A stretch of DNA of 64,000 nucleotides from Sphingobium sp. (GCA_003248935.1 QFQF01000008.1:1-64000), one strand, 5' to 3'; positions 41,949-51,415 are shown, counted from the first letter of the stretch. Numbers and translations: made by a program. The notes: a model not told the origin generated them from the letters alone.

Positions 41949-43232
41949 ATGGATCGCATTATCATCCGCGGCGGCAACAGGCTGAGTGGCCGCCTTCCGA
42001 TATCCGGTGCAAAGAACGCGGCGCTTACCCTGCTGCCCTGCGCGCTGCTGACCGACGAGCCGGTGACGTTGCGCAACCTGCCGCGCCTCGCCGATGTCGA
42101 CAGCTTCGGTCACCTGCTGAACCAGCTCGGCGTATCGACGATGATCGAAGGCGCGCGGCCGGAGGATTTCGGCCGGGTGATGACCCTGCGCGCAGGCCGG
42201 GTGACATCGACCGAAGCGCCGTATGACATCGTGCGCAAGATGCGCGCGTCCATCCTGGTGCTGGGGCCCCTTCTCGCCCGTGCGGGCGAAGCGACGGTTT
42301 CGCTGCCCGGCGGCTGCGCCATCGGCAACCGCCCCATCGACCTCCATCTGAAAGCGCTTGAGGCATTCGGCGCGGTGATCGAGATCGCCGCCGGCTATGT
42401 CCGCGCGAGCGCCCCCGACGGCGGCCTTCCAGGCGGCACCTACACCTTCCCTGTTGTGTCCGTCGGCGCGACGGAAAATGCCGTCATGGCGGCGGTGCTG
42501 GCCAAGGGTACGTGCATCCTCAACAACGCGGCGCGCGAGCCGGAAATCGTCGACCTGTGCAGACTGCTGGTCGCGATGGGCGCCGATATCGAGGGCATCG
42601 GCACTGACCGTCTCACGATCCACGGCCGCGACCGGCTGCACGGCGCAACCTATGCCGTGATGCCGGACCGCATCGAAGCGGGCAGCTATGCTTGCGCCGC
42701 AGCGATCACCGGCGGCGAGCTTGAGCTTGCCGGCGCATGCGCCGACGACATGCAGGCGGTGCTGGCCGCGCTGCGGGAGACCGGCGTGCATGTCACGGAA
42801 ACCCGCGACGGCATTACGGTCGCGAGCGACGGACGCCTGCGGCCGCTGTCGATTTCGACGGCGCCGTTCCCGGCCTTCCCGACCGACATGCAGGCGCAGT
42901 TCATGGCGATGCTGACGCTGGCGGACGGCGCGAGCGTCCTGACCGAGACCATCTTCGAGAACCGGTACATGCACGTCCCCGAACTCGCACGGATGGGCGC
43001 GGACATCTCCGTCAACGGCCGCACCGCCGTCGTGCGCGGTGTTACAGGCCTGACCGGCGCGCCGGTGATGGCGACCGACCTGCGCGCGTCGATGAGCCTG
43101 ATCCTCGCCGGTCTGGCCGCGGAGGGGGAGACTCAGGTCAACCGCGTCTATCACCTCGATCGCGGCTATGAGCGGCTGGAGGAGAAGCTCTCGGCCGTCG
43201 GCGCGGATATCGAGCGGGTCAGCGATGGTTGA
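41949..43232 (+). CDS. murA: UDP-N-acetylglucosamine 1-carboxyvinyltransferase
   Basis: A 427-residue MurA, the first committed step of peptidoglycan synthesis, adding enolpyruvate to UDP-GlcNAc. DRIIIRGGNRLSGRLPISGA-KNA opens the protein. The catalytic loop cysteine is C123 in PGGCAIGNRPIDLHL, so the enzyme should be sensitive to fosfomycin. VMPDRIEAGSYACAAAITGG and FPTDMQAQFMAML are also present. The stop overlaps the start of the histidine kinase gene by 8 bases. Confidence 0.98.
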   Translation: MDRIIIRGGNRLSGRLPISGAKNAALTLLPCALLTDEPVTLRNLPRLADVDSFGHLLNQLGVSTMIEGARPEDFGRVMTLRAGRVTSTEAPYDIVRKMRASILVLGPLLARAGEATVSLPGGCAIGNRPIDLHLKALEAFGAVIEIAAGYVRASAPDGGLPGGTYTFPVVSVGATENAVMAAVLAKGTCILNNAAREPEIVDLCRLLVAMGADIEGIGTDRLTIHGRDRLHGATYAVMPDRIEAGSYACAAAITGGELELAGACADDMQAVLAALRETGVHVTETRDGITVASDGRLRPLSISTAPFPAFPTDMQAQFMAMLTLADGASVLTETIFENRYMHVPELARMGADISVNGRTAVVRGVTGLTGAPVMATDLRASMSLILAGLAAEGETQVNRVYHLDRGYERLEEKLSAVGADIERVSDG

Positions 43233-44730
43233 GTGGACCGGGACCGAAGCCGAGCGGGCAGCGGTCCTCGCCACATACGACCTCGGCCCGGAACGGTCCG
43301 AGGCGCTCAACGAAATTACCCGCTTCGTCGCCGCCCTGTGCGAGACGCCGATCGCGCTTGTCAGTCTGGTTGAGGAAGAACGGCAGTGCTTTCCATCCCG
43401 CGTAGGGCTGGCCGCTGCCGAAACGCCGCGTTCCGCATCGTTCTGCGCCCATGCGATGATGAAGGCCCCCTTTCTGTTCGTGGTGCCGGACGCGCGGCAG
43501 GATACACGTTTCGCCGACAATCCGCTCGTCACGGGCGAACCGAACATCCGCTTCTACGCCGGAGCGCCGCTGGTCAGCCCGGAGGGCGTTCCGCTTGGCG
43601 CATTGGCGGTGATCGACGAGAAACCGCGCGAAGGCTTGACCCCACTCCAGATTCAGGGACTGGAAATGCTCTCGCATCGGGTCGTGGCCGTGCTGGAAGC
43701 GCAGCGGCGTGATCGCAGCTGGAGTGATCGGCACTTCGCCGATGCGCAGGCCCTCTCGGAGAGCGAGGGACGCTTCCGTATCCTTGCCGACGCCATGCCG
43801 CAGATGGTTTGGTCCAGCCTGCCGGATGGAACCCATGATTATTTCAATGCCCGGTGGTACGAATTTCTTGGTCTTGCCGAGTGGGCCGACGACTGGCGCG
43901 AGGCGTTCCATCCTGACGACCGCGACCGGATCGACGCCCGCTGGCGCCATTCCCTCGATACCGGCGAGCCCTATGACATAGAGTATCGGCTGCGTAACGC
44001 CGACGGTGAGTTTCGGTGGGTACTCGCACGCGCACTTCCGCTGCGCGACGGCCAGGGACAGATTCTGCGCTGGATCGGTACCGGCACCGACATCCACGAT
44101 CAGCGGATGATGACCGAGGAGCGCGAGACCATCGCGCATGAACTGTCACACCGCATCAAGAACATCTTCTCGGTCATCGCGGGCCTCATAGGCCTGTCCA
44201 CCCGCGAACATCCGGAAATCGGACCAGCCACCGACGAACTGCGCGAACGCGTCCTCGCGCTGGGCCGCGCCCACGACTATGTCCGCCCGCACAGCGTGCA
44301 ATCGACCAGGGAACTGGGCCACAACAGCCTGAAGGGCGTGTTGGAGGAGATATTCTCACCCTATGTCGCGGGTGGCCAGCCGCGGGTGTCGATCATGGGT
44401 TGCGATATCGAGATAGACGACCGATCGGCCACACCTCTTGCCCTGCTCTTCCATGAACTTGCCACCAACGCCGCAAAGTATGGCGCCCTGTCCCGTGCCG
44501 AAGGCCATATAACACTGGCTATAACGAATGATGGCGAAGAGTGCCGGCTCATATGGACGGAAACCGGCGGTCCGATGATCGCGGCGCATGGTCCCAACAG
44601 CTTCGGCACCCACCTGATCGCGCTCAGCGTCGAGCGGCAGCTTGGCGGGACGATAGAGAGGGAATGGCGCAGCGAGGGGCTGATGGTCAGCCTGAAAATC
44701 CCGCTCCGGTCGATGAACCGGAACGGGTGA
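43225..44730 (+). CDS. GAF-PAS HWE-family sensor histidine kinase
   Basis: A 501-residue kinase without transmembrane helices. An N-terminal GAF domain (about residues 25-165: SASFCAHAMMKAPFLFVVPD, IRFYAGAPLVSPEGVPLGAL) is followed by a PAS domain (about 185-300: FRILADAMPQMVWSSLPDGT, PHPDD-like FHPDDRDRI). An HWE phosphoacceptor box starts at about residue 305 (HELSHRIKNIFSVIAGLIGL), and the ATPase region follows (LALLFHELATNAAKYGALS, WTETGGP). It overlaps murA by 8 bases at its start, and its 3' end overlaps a convergent receiver-only protein, its likely partner, by 44 bases. Confidence 0.93.
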   Translation: MVEWTGTEAERAAVLATYDLGPERSEALNEITRFVAALCETPIALVSLVEEERQCFPSRVGLAAAETPRSASFCAHAMMKAPFLFVVPDARQDTRFADNPLVTGEPNIRFYAGAPLVSPEGVPLGALAVIDEKPREGLTPLQIQGLEMLSHRVVAVLEAQRRDRSWSDRHFADAQALSESEGRFRILADAMPQMVWSSLPDGTHDYFNARWYEFLGLAEWADDWREAFHPDDRDRIDARWRHSLDTGEPYDIEYRLRNADGEFRWVLARALPLRDGQGQILRWIGTGTDIHDQRMMTEERETIAHELSHRIKNIFSVIAGLIGLSTREHPEIGPATDELRERVLALGRAHDYVRPHSVQSTRELGHNSLKGVLEEIFSPYVAGGQPRVSIMGCDIEIDDRSATPLALLFHELATNAAKYGALSRAEGHITLAITNDGEECRLIWTETGGPMIAAHGPNSFGTHLIALSVERQLGGTIEREWRSEGLMVSLKIPLRSMNRNG

Positions 44731-45121
44731 TGAAGGGCGTGAAACCCACAATGTCGGCAGTTGCCAGATCGGCATCCTCGTCAGCGGCGAGCCGCAGCGC
44801 TTCCTGAACCGTCGATCCCCGGAACGGCTTCGTAATCACGCCCAGGGCGATATGCCCCATGTCTCCGATCTGCGCCGGGTTGGCAGTAACATAGATGACC
44901 TTGATCCCGTATATGCGGGACAGCGCCGCTCCGATCTCGGGCCCGGTCGGGCCATCGCGCAGATTGAGGTCGACGAGCGCGATGTCGCTGGTACTGGCCG
45001 CTTCCAGAGCGGACTTGCGATCCGCGGCGATGCCGCTGACCGTCAGCCCCGCCTGCGTCACCACATGCTCCAGTTCAAGGGCGACGAAAATCTCGTCCTC
45101 GACAATCAAAACGCTCTTCAT
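44687..45121 (-). CDS. Single-domain response regulator
   Basis: A 144-residue receiver protein. SVLIVEDEIFVALELEHVV has the acidic pair E8-D9, IALVDLNLRDG carries the phosphoacceptor D51, T79 follows, and VITKPF gives K98. A 20-residue tail follows the receiver fold; there is no output domain. Receiver-only proteins next to HWE kinases usually act as phosphate relays or protein-binding switches. The gene converges on the HWE kinase and the two coding regions overlap at 44687-44730. Confidence 0.93.
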   Translation of the reverse strand: MKSVLIVEDEIFVALELEHVVTQAGLTVSGIAADRKSALEAASTSDIALVDLNLRDGPTGPEIGAALSRIYGIKVIYVTANPAQIGDMGHIALGVITKPFRGSTVQEALRLAADEDADLATADIVGFTPFITRSGSSTGAGFSG

Positions 45122-45209
45122 ACTTCAAATGCCTGGGGTTGAACTTGATCCAGAGCAATGCCGCAAAACCGATTTGGTTCCTTAGCAACACAATTAAAAT
45201 TGCGATCAC

Positions 45210-46475
45210 TCATATCAATCGATCGACCGCATGGATCGCAAGGCCCACCAGACCGCCCACCAATGTGCCGTTGATACGGATATATTGAAGGTCGCGCCCA
45301 ACCGCCCCCTCTAGGCGGCCCGTCACGGTTTCGGCATCCCAACTCCGCACCGTCTCGCTGACCAGCGTGACAATGCTGTCGCCATAGCTCGCTGCTGCGC
45401 CCACGGCCGTGCGCCGGGTAAAGCGATTGATCAGTGCGCGCAGCCGTGCATCGGACTGGAGCGTATCCCCCAGTTGCCGGAGCGCCTCGCCAAACCGTCC
45501 TGCCGTAGCCGCACCGGGGTCGCGCGCCGCCCGCAGCAGGCCGGAACGCGCTTGCTCCCACAGGCCGTCGAGCCAGCGCTGCATGGCCGGATTATCGATG
45601 ATTTCATCCCGGACACCCGCCACCCGTGCCTTCATGACGGGATCAAACTGAAGGTCGGCGGCAAGCTTGCGCAGTCCCTCCTCCGCCTTGTCGCGCAGTG
45701 GATGATCGGGATCGGCCGCCATGTCGGCAAGCAATTTGTCGAGGCCATCGATGATCGCATTGGAAAGCCGCTCGTCGAGCCCCGTCCAGCGCATGATGCT
45801 GCCCGCGCGGTCATGCACCATCTGGCGGATCATCTGGTCGTTCGCTTCCAGCGTGCGCCCGGCCCAGCCGATGATGCCGTCCATCACCGGACGGTGACGG
45901 CCATCCTTCATCGCCGCCTCCAGCGCCTGTCCCAGCAGCGGCGCGGCATCGAGTCCTTTCAGGCGCTGGGCCAGCGCTGCCTTCACCATGCCGCCCAGAC
46001 GCTCCTGATCCAGCGCATCGAGAAGGTCTGCGGCAAGCCGGGACGCCCCGAGCCGCATCCGGCCATCACCGGTCGCCGGCTGGCTGAGAAAGCGCCCGGC
46101 CGCCGACGCAAGATCCAGCTTCCGCATGCGCCGCGCCACCACGGCCGGGGTGAGGAAATTGTCGCGCAGGAACAGCGCCAGCGTATCACCGATGCGGTCC
46201 TTGTTCCGCGGGATGATCGCCGTATGCGGGATCGGCAGACCCAGCGGATGGCGGAACAGGGCGGTGACGGCAAACCAGTCGGCGAGCCCACCGACCATGG
46301 CCGCTTCGGCAAACGCCTGCACAAACCCGACGGCGGGATGCAGATCCGCCAGAGCCCGGGCCGCCACGAACAGGGCAGCCATCAACAGAAGCATGCCGGT
46401 GGCGATGATCCGCATCTGCCGCGCGCCTGACGCTGGATGGGACGGCACGGATCGGACCTGGCGCAGCATTCTCAT
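45210..46475 (-). CDS. DUF445 family membrane protein (YjiN-like)
   Basis: A 421-residue protein. A hydrophobic N-terminus (IIATGMLLLMAALFVAARAL) and the DUF445 hallmark FAEAAMVGGLADWFAVTALF-RHPLG lead into a long alpha-helical region. The protein ends in a hydrophobic segment (LVGGLVGLAIHAVDRLI). The function is unknown. No clear Shine-Dalgarno site precedes ATG 46475; a perfect 10-base inverted repeat sits 3 bases upstream. ATG 46415 is an alternative start. Confidence 0.9.
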   Translation of the reverse strand: MRMLRQVRSVPSHPASGARQMRIIATGMLLLMAALFVAARALADLHPAVGFVQAFAEAAMVGGLADWFAVTALFRHPLGLPIPHTAIIPRNKDRIGDTLALFLRDNFLTPAVVARRMRKLDLASAAGRFLSQPATGDGRMRLGASRLAADLLDALDQERLGGMVKAALAQRLKGLDAAPLLGQALEAAMKDGRHRPVMDGIIGWAGRTLEANDQMIRQMVHDRAGSIMRWTGLDERLSNAIIDGLDKLLADMAADPDHPLRDKAEEGLRKLAADLQFDPVMKARVAGVRDEIIDNPAMQRWLDGLWEQARSGLLRAARDPGAATAGRFGEALRQLGDTLQSDARLRALINRFTRRTAVGAAASYGDSIVTLVSETVRSWDAETVTGRLEGAVGRDLQYIRINGTLVGGLVGLAIHAVDRLI

Positions 46476-46478
46476 GAC

Positions 46479-46506
46479 AACGAAACGGTTACGCCGCCGT
46501 TTCGTT
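46479..46506. promoter_or_regulatory. Perfect 10-bp inverted repeat before the DUF445 gene
   Basis: AACGAAACGG (46479-46488) and CCGTTTCGTT (46497-46506) are exact reverse complements separated by 8 bases. The element ends 3 bases before the DUF445 ATG and lies downstream of the RND permease stop. It could be a repressor operator, a hairpin controlling translation, or a weak terminator of the RND transcript. Confidence 0.6.
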
Positions 46507-46540
46507 CAGTGGAAGGGCTATTGTACCGCCGTCACCCGCG

Positions 46541-49500
46541 TCATTCAGCGGGATGCGCAACCGCCGGCCCGGCATCGCCATGCTTGTAGGTCAGCAGACG
46601 ACGGCCAAGGCGTGGACCGATCCAGTTTTCAAGACCAACCGACAGGCTGAACGCCGCAGGCACGATCAGCAAGGTCAACAGGGTCGAGAGGATCAGGCCG
46701 CCGATCACGGTAATGCCCATCGGGGCGCGCCACGCGCCATCGCCGGACAGGGACAGCGCCGTGGGCACCATGCCCGCAATCATCGCAACCGTCGTCATCA
46801 CGATCGGCTGCGCGCGCTTGTGCCCGGCATCCGCGATCGCTTCATGCTTGGGCACGCCCTTGTCCATCTCCTCGAGCGCGAAGTCGACAAGAAGGATGGA
46901 GTTCTTTGCGACGATACCGAGCAGCATCAGCAGCCCGATGAACACGGGCATCGAAATCGGCTGGCCCGCGATGTGCAACGCAAGCGCGCCGCCCAGCGGC
47001 GCCAATACCAGCGAGCCCATGTTCACGAACGGCGGCATCACCCGCTTGTAGAGCAGCACCAGCACGGCGAAGACCAGCAGGACACCGGAAATCACCGCGA
47101 TGATGAAGTTGGTGATCATCTCCGCCTGCCACTTGCTGTCGCCGGTGTTGAGCTTCTGCACACCCTGAATCTCGCCAGCCAGCACCTTCTTCATCGTGGG
47201 CAGTTCGTCGATTTTCGTCATCGCCTGACTTGTGACGATGCCGGGCGCAAGGTCGGCGCCGACCACGACGCGGCGGATCTGGTTGTAGCGGCGAATTTGC
47301 GTGGGGCCTGCGCCAAAATCGACGTCCGCCACGACCTTCAAAGGCACCGACCCGCCCGAAGCCGTCGGAACCGGCAGGTTTTCGATCGTCGACAAATCCT
47401 TGCGGGAATCCTCGGCGATCGACACGCGGATCGGTATCTGACGGTCGGACAGCGAGAATTTGGCGCTGTTCTGGTCGATATCGCCCAGCGTGGCGATCCG
47501 GATCGTCTGGCTGAGCGCGCTGGTCGTAACACCCATGCTCGCGGCAAGATCCATATGCGGCCGGATCACGATCTCCGGACGCTGCATGTCACCCTGCACG
47601 CGTGGCGCACGCAGTTCGGGCAGGTGCGCCATTTCGGCCACCAGCTTGTTCGCCGTGTCCTCCAGCAACACGGGATCATCGCTGCCGAACATGATGACGA
47701 TATCGCGGCCGAAGCCGCCGCCGGACTGCGACTGGAAGTTGACGCGAGCGTCAGCGATATCCTGGAACTTGGGCGCCACCTGCCGTTCCCAGTCGACGCT
47801 GGAAATGCCGCGATCCTTCCTCAGGGTGAGGAATATCTGCGCGTCGCCGGGCTGCTCAATGTCGGTAAAGGCGGTATCGACGACCTTGGTATCCGCGGCC
47901 AGCATATCCGCAACGGATTGAGCAACGCGCCGGGTCTGCTCCAGCGTGCTGCCTGGCACCATTTCGATCTGCACCTGGCTGGAGTCGCTGTTTGTCGTCG
48001 GCTGGAACGTCATGGGCAGCGTCGCAAACGCCACGATCGTCGCCGCGAACGCGCCGCCGCCGCCGATCAGCACCGTCTTCCAGCGATGGTCGAGCGACCA
48101 GTGCAGAAGGCTCATGTAACGGTCCATCAGCCAGCCTTCGCCATGCGACTCCTCGCCGTGCGCGGCGAGGAAATAGGCGGCGATCATCGGCGTGATGAGG
48201 CGCGCGACGGCAAGGCTCATCAGCACGGCCACGACCACGGTCATGCCGAACTGGATGAAGAACTGCCCCGAAATGCCTGGCATCAACGCAACCGGCAGGA
48301 ACACGGCGACGATGGCGGAGGTCGTCGCCAGCACCGCGAGGCCGATCTCGTCCGCCGCATCGATCGACGCCTGATAGGCGCTTTTGCCCATGCGCATATG
48401 GCGGACGATATTCTCGATCTCCACGATCGCATCGTCCACAAGCACGCCCGCGACCAGGCTCAGCGCGAGCAGCGAAATGCTGTTCAGCGTGAAGCCCATC
48501 ATGTCCATGAACCAGAAGGCAGGAATCGCCGACAGAGGAATGGCGAGCGCCGAAATGATCGTCGCGCGCCAGTCCCGCAGGAACAGGAAGACGATGACGA
48601 CGGCCAGCACGGCGCCCTCGACCATCGCCGCCATCGCGGAATGATACTGTTCCTTGGTGTAGTCGACGCTCGCGAACAACTGCTTGAAGTGAACCTTCGG
48701 ATTCTCCTTCGCCATCTGCTTGAGCGCGGCCTGAGCCTCGTCATAGACCGTAACGTCGGAGGAGCCTTTCGCCTTCTCAAGCGCGAAGCTCGTCACCTGA
48801 CGCCCGTTCATCAACGCCAGCGAGCGCTGCTCGGCATACATATCGCGCACGGTCGCGATATCGGCGAGTTTCACGGTACGATTGGAGCCGATCGCGATCT
48901 GCGTCTGGCCCAGGGCATGCGCGTCCAGCGCGTTGCCCAGGACACGCACCGACTGCTCGGCGCCCGCGATTTCCGCCCGGCCTCCAGCCGCGTTGATGTT
49001 GACCTGACGAAGCTGCTGGTTGACCTCTGCCGCCGTGATCCCGTGTGCCTGCAGACGTGCGGGATCGAGGATCACGCGGATTTCACGGCTCACGCCGCCC
49101 GACCGTTTGACCGCCGCCATGCCCTGAATGCCGAGCAGGCGCTTGGCGACCGTATTGTCGACGTACCAGGACAGTTCCTCCAGCGTCATGTCGGTCGCTT
49201 CGGCGCTGAAATAGGCGATCGGACCACCATCGATGTCGACGCGCGACACCTGCGGCTCCAATATGCCGTCGGGCAGGTCGCTACGAATCTGGTCGACGGC
49301 GTTCTTGACGTCGTTGACCGCGCGATCGACCGGCGTGCCGATCGCGAACTGGACGAAGGTATGGCTTTGCCCCTCGCTGGCGATGGACGTGATCTCGTCG
49401 ACGCCGCTGATCGAGCGGACGGCCGCCTCGATACGCTGCGTGATCTGCGTTTCCAGTTCGGACGGTGCGGCGCCCGGCTGGCTGACGTTCACCTCGACCG

Positions 49501-49639
49501 CCGGAAAACTGATGTCCGGATTGTTGTTGATGTCCATCCGGCCGAAGCTGACCAGACCGGCAAGCAGCAGCGCCGCAAAGATGACCAGCGGCGTGACCGG
49601 GTTGCGGATTGCCCAAGCGGAAATATTGCGGAAGTTCAT
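46541..49639 (-). CDS. RND efflux transporter permease (HAE1/AcrB family)
   Basis: A 1032-residue inner-membrane proton antiporter, the usual length. TM1 is NPVTPLVIFAALLLAGLVSF. The paired acidic residues of TM4 are in LVDDAIVEIENIVRHM, and the second-half equivalents include GIVAKNSILLVDFALEEMDK. It exports drugs or other amphipathic compounds through a tripartite pump. The adaptor is encoded 31 bases upstream. No outer-membrane channel gene is present in the window, so TolC must come from elsewhere. Confidence 0.97.
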   Translation of the reverse strand: MNFRNISAWAIRNPVTPLVIFAALLLAGLVSFGRMDINNNPDISFPAVEVNVSQPGAAPSELETQITQRIEAAVRSISGVDEITSIASEGQSHTFVQFAIGTPVDRAVNDVKNAVDQIRSDLPDGILEPQVSRVDIDGGPIAYFSAEATDMTLEELSWYVDNTVAKRLLGIQGMAAVKRSGGVSREIRVILDPARLQAHGITAAEVNQQLRQVNINAAGGRAEIAGAEQSVRVLGNALDAHALGQTQIAIGSNRTVKLADIATVRDMYAEQRSLALMNGRQVTSFALEKAKGSSDVTVYDEAQAALKQMAKENPKVHFKQLFASVDYTKEQYHSAMAAMVEGAVLAVVIVFLFLRDWRATIISALAIPLSAIPAFWFMDMMGFTLNSISLLALSLVAGVLVDDAIVEIENIVRHMRMGKSAYQASIDAADEIGLAVLATTSAIVAVFLPVALMPGISGQFFIQFGMTVVVAVLMSLAVARLITPMIAAYFLAAHGEESHGEGWLMDRYMSLLHWSLDHRWKTVLIGGGGAFAATIVAFATLPMTFQPTTNSDSSQVQIEMVPGSTLEQTRRVAQSVADMLAADTKVVDTAFTDIEQPGDAQIFLTLRKDRGISSVDWERQVAPKFQDIADARVNFQSQSGGGFGRDIVIMFGSDDPVLLEDTANKLVAEMAHLPELRAPRVQGDMQRPEIVIRPHMDLAASMGVTTSALSQTIRIATLGDIDQNSAKFSLSDRQIPIRVSIAEDSRKDLSTIENLPVPTASGGSVPLKVVADVDFGAGPTQIRRYNQIRRVVVGADLAPGIVTSQAMTKIDELPTMKKVLAGEIQGVQKLNTGDSKWQAEMITNFIIAVISGVLLVFAVLVLLYKRVMPPFVNMGSLVLAPLGGALALHIAGQPISMPVFIGLLMLLGIVAKNSILLVDFALEEMDKGVPKHEAIADAGHKRAQPIVMTTVAMIAGMVPTALSLSGDGAWRAPMGITVIGGLILSTLLTLLIVPAAFSLSVGLENWIGPRLGRRLLTYKHGDAGPAVAHPAE

Positions 49640-49670
49640 GGGGACCCGGCCCTCTCTGCGCCCGTCGCGT

Positions 49671-50843
49671 TCAGCTTTTCTGGATGACCGGCTTCACATG
49701 CTGACCGGGCGTCAGGAAGGCGCCGGCGGACACCACCACCTTTTCCCGACCCGTGAGGCCAGAGGTCAAGGCAACGCCGTTACTCGACACCTGACCGACA
49801 GTCACGTCGCGCCGCTCGGCGCGATCCTGTGCGTTGACGATATAGACGTAGCTGCCCTTCTCGTCGCTCTGCACCGCCGATTCCGGCAGCAACGGCGCGT
49901 CACCCGAACCGGTGACGATCGACACGGCGGCAAAACCGCCGGGCCGCAATGCCGGATTGTAGGACAATGAAACGCGGGTAACACCCTGACGGGTCTGGGG
50001 ATCGACCACCGGCGCGACCTGCCAGACGCGTCCGGTAAAGCGGCCGGTTCCACCGACAGGCGTCACCGTCGCGGGAATGCCGACCTTGACCCGGGCCAGG
50101 TCCGCCTCGCTCAGCTGCGCCAGCAGTTCGATCTCGCCGCCCTTCGCCAGACGGAACAGCGTGCCGGACCCAGCCTGCACCACCTGCCCCGGCTCAACGG
50201 TGCGGGTAAGGACCAGACCAGCGGCCGGCGCGCGGATATCCAGGCGTCCGGTACGGGCGCGCTGCTCGCCGAGTTGCGCCACAGCGACGTTGACGCGCGC
50301 GATTGCCGCGTCGCGCGTCGCCGTCCTCTGATCAATGGTCGCCTGGGAGATGAAGCCGCGGCTGACCAGCGCCTTTGCGCGATCCAACTCCGCCTGTGCC
50401 AGCTTGGCGTCGGCGCGGGCCACATCGACCTGCGCGGCGAGCGAACGGATTTGCTCGACCTGAACCGAGCGCTCGATCACGGCAAGCGTCTGCCCGGCCT
50501 TCACCCAGTCGCCCGGCTGCACCAGCACGCTCACGACCTGACCACCCTCGCCCACCACGGCAACGGGCATGTCCACCCGCGCGGCGAGCGATCCGGTGGC
50601 GGTCACGGTGCGTTCAACCGACGACTGGCCCGGAACAACGACAGTAACGACGGGCGCCGCAGCCCCGGGGGACGCGGCGGTCCCAGTGGCCGGCTTTCCA
50701 CGAGTCGCGAACACGGCCGCCAGGACGAGCACCACCGCCAGCGCGCCGAGGCTGACCAGAATGATCCGGCGGCGACGGCGCGGCGCTTCATCCTCATCGA
50801 ACGCGGCCGACACGTCGCCACTGAGTTGCGTCTCGAAATTCAT
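49671..50843 (-). CDS. RND efflux periplasmic adaptor (membrane fusion protein)
   Basis: A 390-residue adaptor with an inner-membrane anchor (about residues 28-50, RIILVSLGALAVVLVLAAVF), a lipoyl half (ARVDMPVAVVGEGGQVVSVL-VQPGDWV), a helical hairpin, a second lipoyl half (IRAPAAGLVLTRTVEPGQVV) and beta-barrel and membrane-proximal domains. It links the permease to an outer-membrane channel. ATG 50843 is chosen; a TTG at 50870 would add nine residues. A promoter with TATAAT inside a palindrome lies just upstream. Confidence 0.94.
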   Translation of the reverse strand: MNFETQLSGDVSAAFDEDEAPRRRRRIILVSLGALAVVLVLAAVFATRGKPATGTAASPGAAAPVVTVVVPGQSSVERTVTATGSLAARVDMPVAVVGEGGQVVSVLVQPGDWVKAGQTLAVIERSVQVEQIRSLAAQVDVARADAKLAQAELDRAKALVSRGFISQATIDQRTATRDAAIARVNVAVAQLGEQRARTGRLDIRAPAAGLVLTRTVEPGQVVQAGSGTLFRLAKGGEIELLAQLSEADLARVKVGIPATVTPVGGTGRFTGRVWQVAPVVDPQTRQGVTRVSLSYNPALRPGGFAAVSIVTGSGDAPLLPESAVQSDEKGSYVYIVNAQDRAERRDVTVGQVSSNGVALTSGLTGREKVVVSAGAFLTPGQHVKPVIQKS

Positions 50844-50885
50844 CGCCTGCGCTCGTTCCCCACTGACCAATGGCCATCTGAAGCT

Positions 50886-50914
50886 GTATTATATGAATAC
50901 ATCACCACGCTCAA
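50886..50914 (-). promoter_or_regulatory. Candidate RND-operon promoter with overlapping operator
   Basis: On the minus strand TTGAGC (50909-50914) and a perfect TATAAT (50888-50893) are separated by 15 bases, about 45 bases upstream of the adaptor start. The -10 box lies inside GTATT-N5-AATAC (50886-50900), a symmetric 15-base element, as expected for a TetR-type repressor site. No TetR gene is adjacent. The rest of the 302-base gap 50844-51145 shows only the GlsB leader. Confidence 0.5.
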
Positions 50915-51145
50915 GCCAAAAAGCATGGCGGCTTCCCGAGCACCTCTGGCGGGCGCTGTCCCGCTGATTGCGCGACATGCGCCGAATTTGCAAGAAAATC
51001 CGCCTTTCCATACCCCTTCTGAAACGTGCGCGTAACGAGTCCATTGCATTTTCGTCGATCGTGGGTTCATGTTCAGACCAACGGTGCGCCACCCGGAGAC
51101 GGTAGAGCAGACAATCGCGCAGGCAGTACAAAGGGGGGACGGCAG

Positions 51146-51394
51146 ATGGAAGTTCTCGGCTGGATATTCCTGGGACTGGTCGCGGGGGCGCTGGCCCGCT
51201 TCATCATGCCCGGACGCGACCCCGGCGGGTGCGTCGTCACGATGTTGCTTGGTATAGCGGGGGCGTTGCTCGCCGGTTATGTCGGACGACTGGCCGGCTT
51301 CTACGCGGAGGGTGAGAGCGCGGGGTTCATTACCGCGACGCTTGGCGCTGTGGTGATCCTGATCGCCTATCGCGCCATTGTGCGACGGCAATAA
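51146..51394 (+). CDS. GlsB/YeaQ/YmgE family stress-response membrane protein (copy 1)
   Basis: An 82-residue protein with three short hydrophobic helices: LGWIFLGLVAGALARFIMPG, VVTMLLGIAGALLAGYVGRL and ATLGAVVILIAYRAIVRRQ. This is the transglycosylase-associated/GlsB pattern. Such proteins are induced by general stress, but their activity is unknown. AAGGGGGGA at 51131-51139 gives a strong ribosome binding site for ATG 51146. It converges on a second family member. Confidence 0.93.
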   Translation: MEVLGWIFLGLVAGALARFIMPGRDPGGCVVTMLLGIAGALLAGYVGRLAGFYAEGESAGFITATLGAVVILIAYRAIVRRQ

Positions 51395-51415
51395 GCGAGA
51401 CTGCGGCGAACAAAA

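Noticed and set aside
45122..45209. GGAAC upstream of the receiver gene as an EcfG promoter
   Set aside because: No CGTT-like element follows at 16-19 bases.
46553..49687. A 1044-codon open frame on the plus strand opposite the RND permease
   Set aside because: It is the antisense shadow of a clear 1032-residue transporter in GC-rich DNA; its translation is rich in Arg and His and has no domain pattern.
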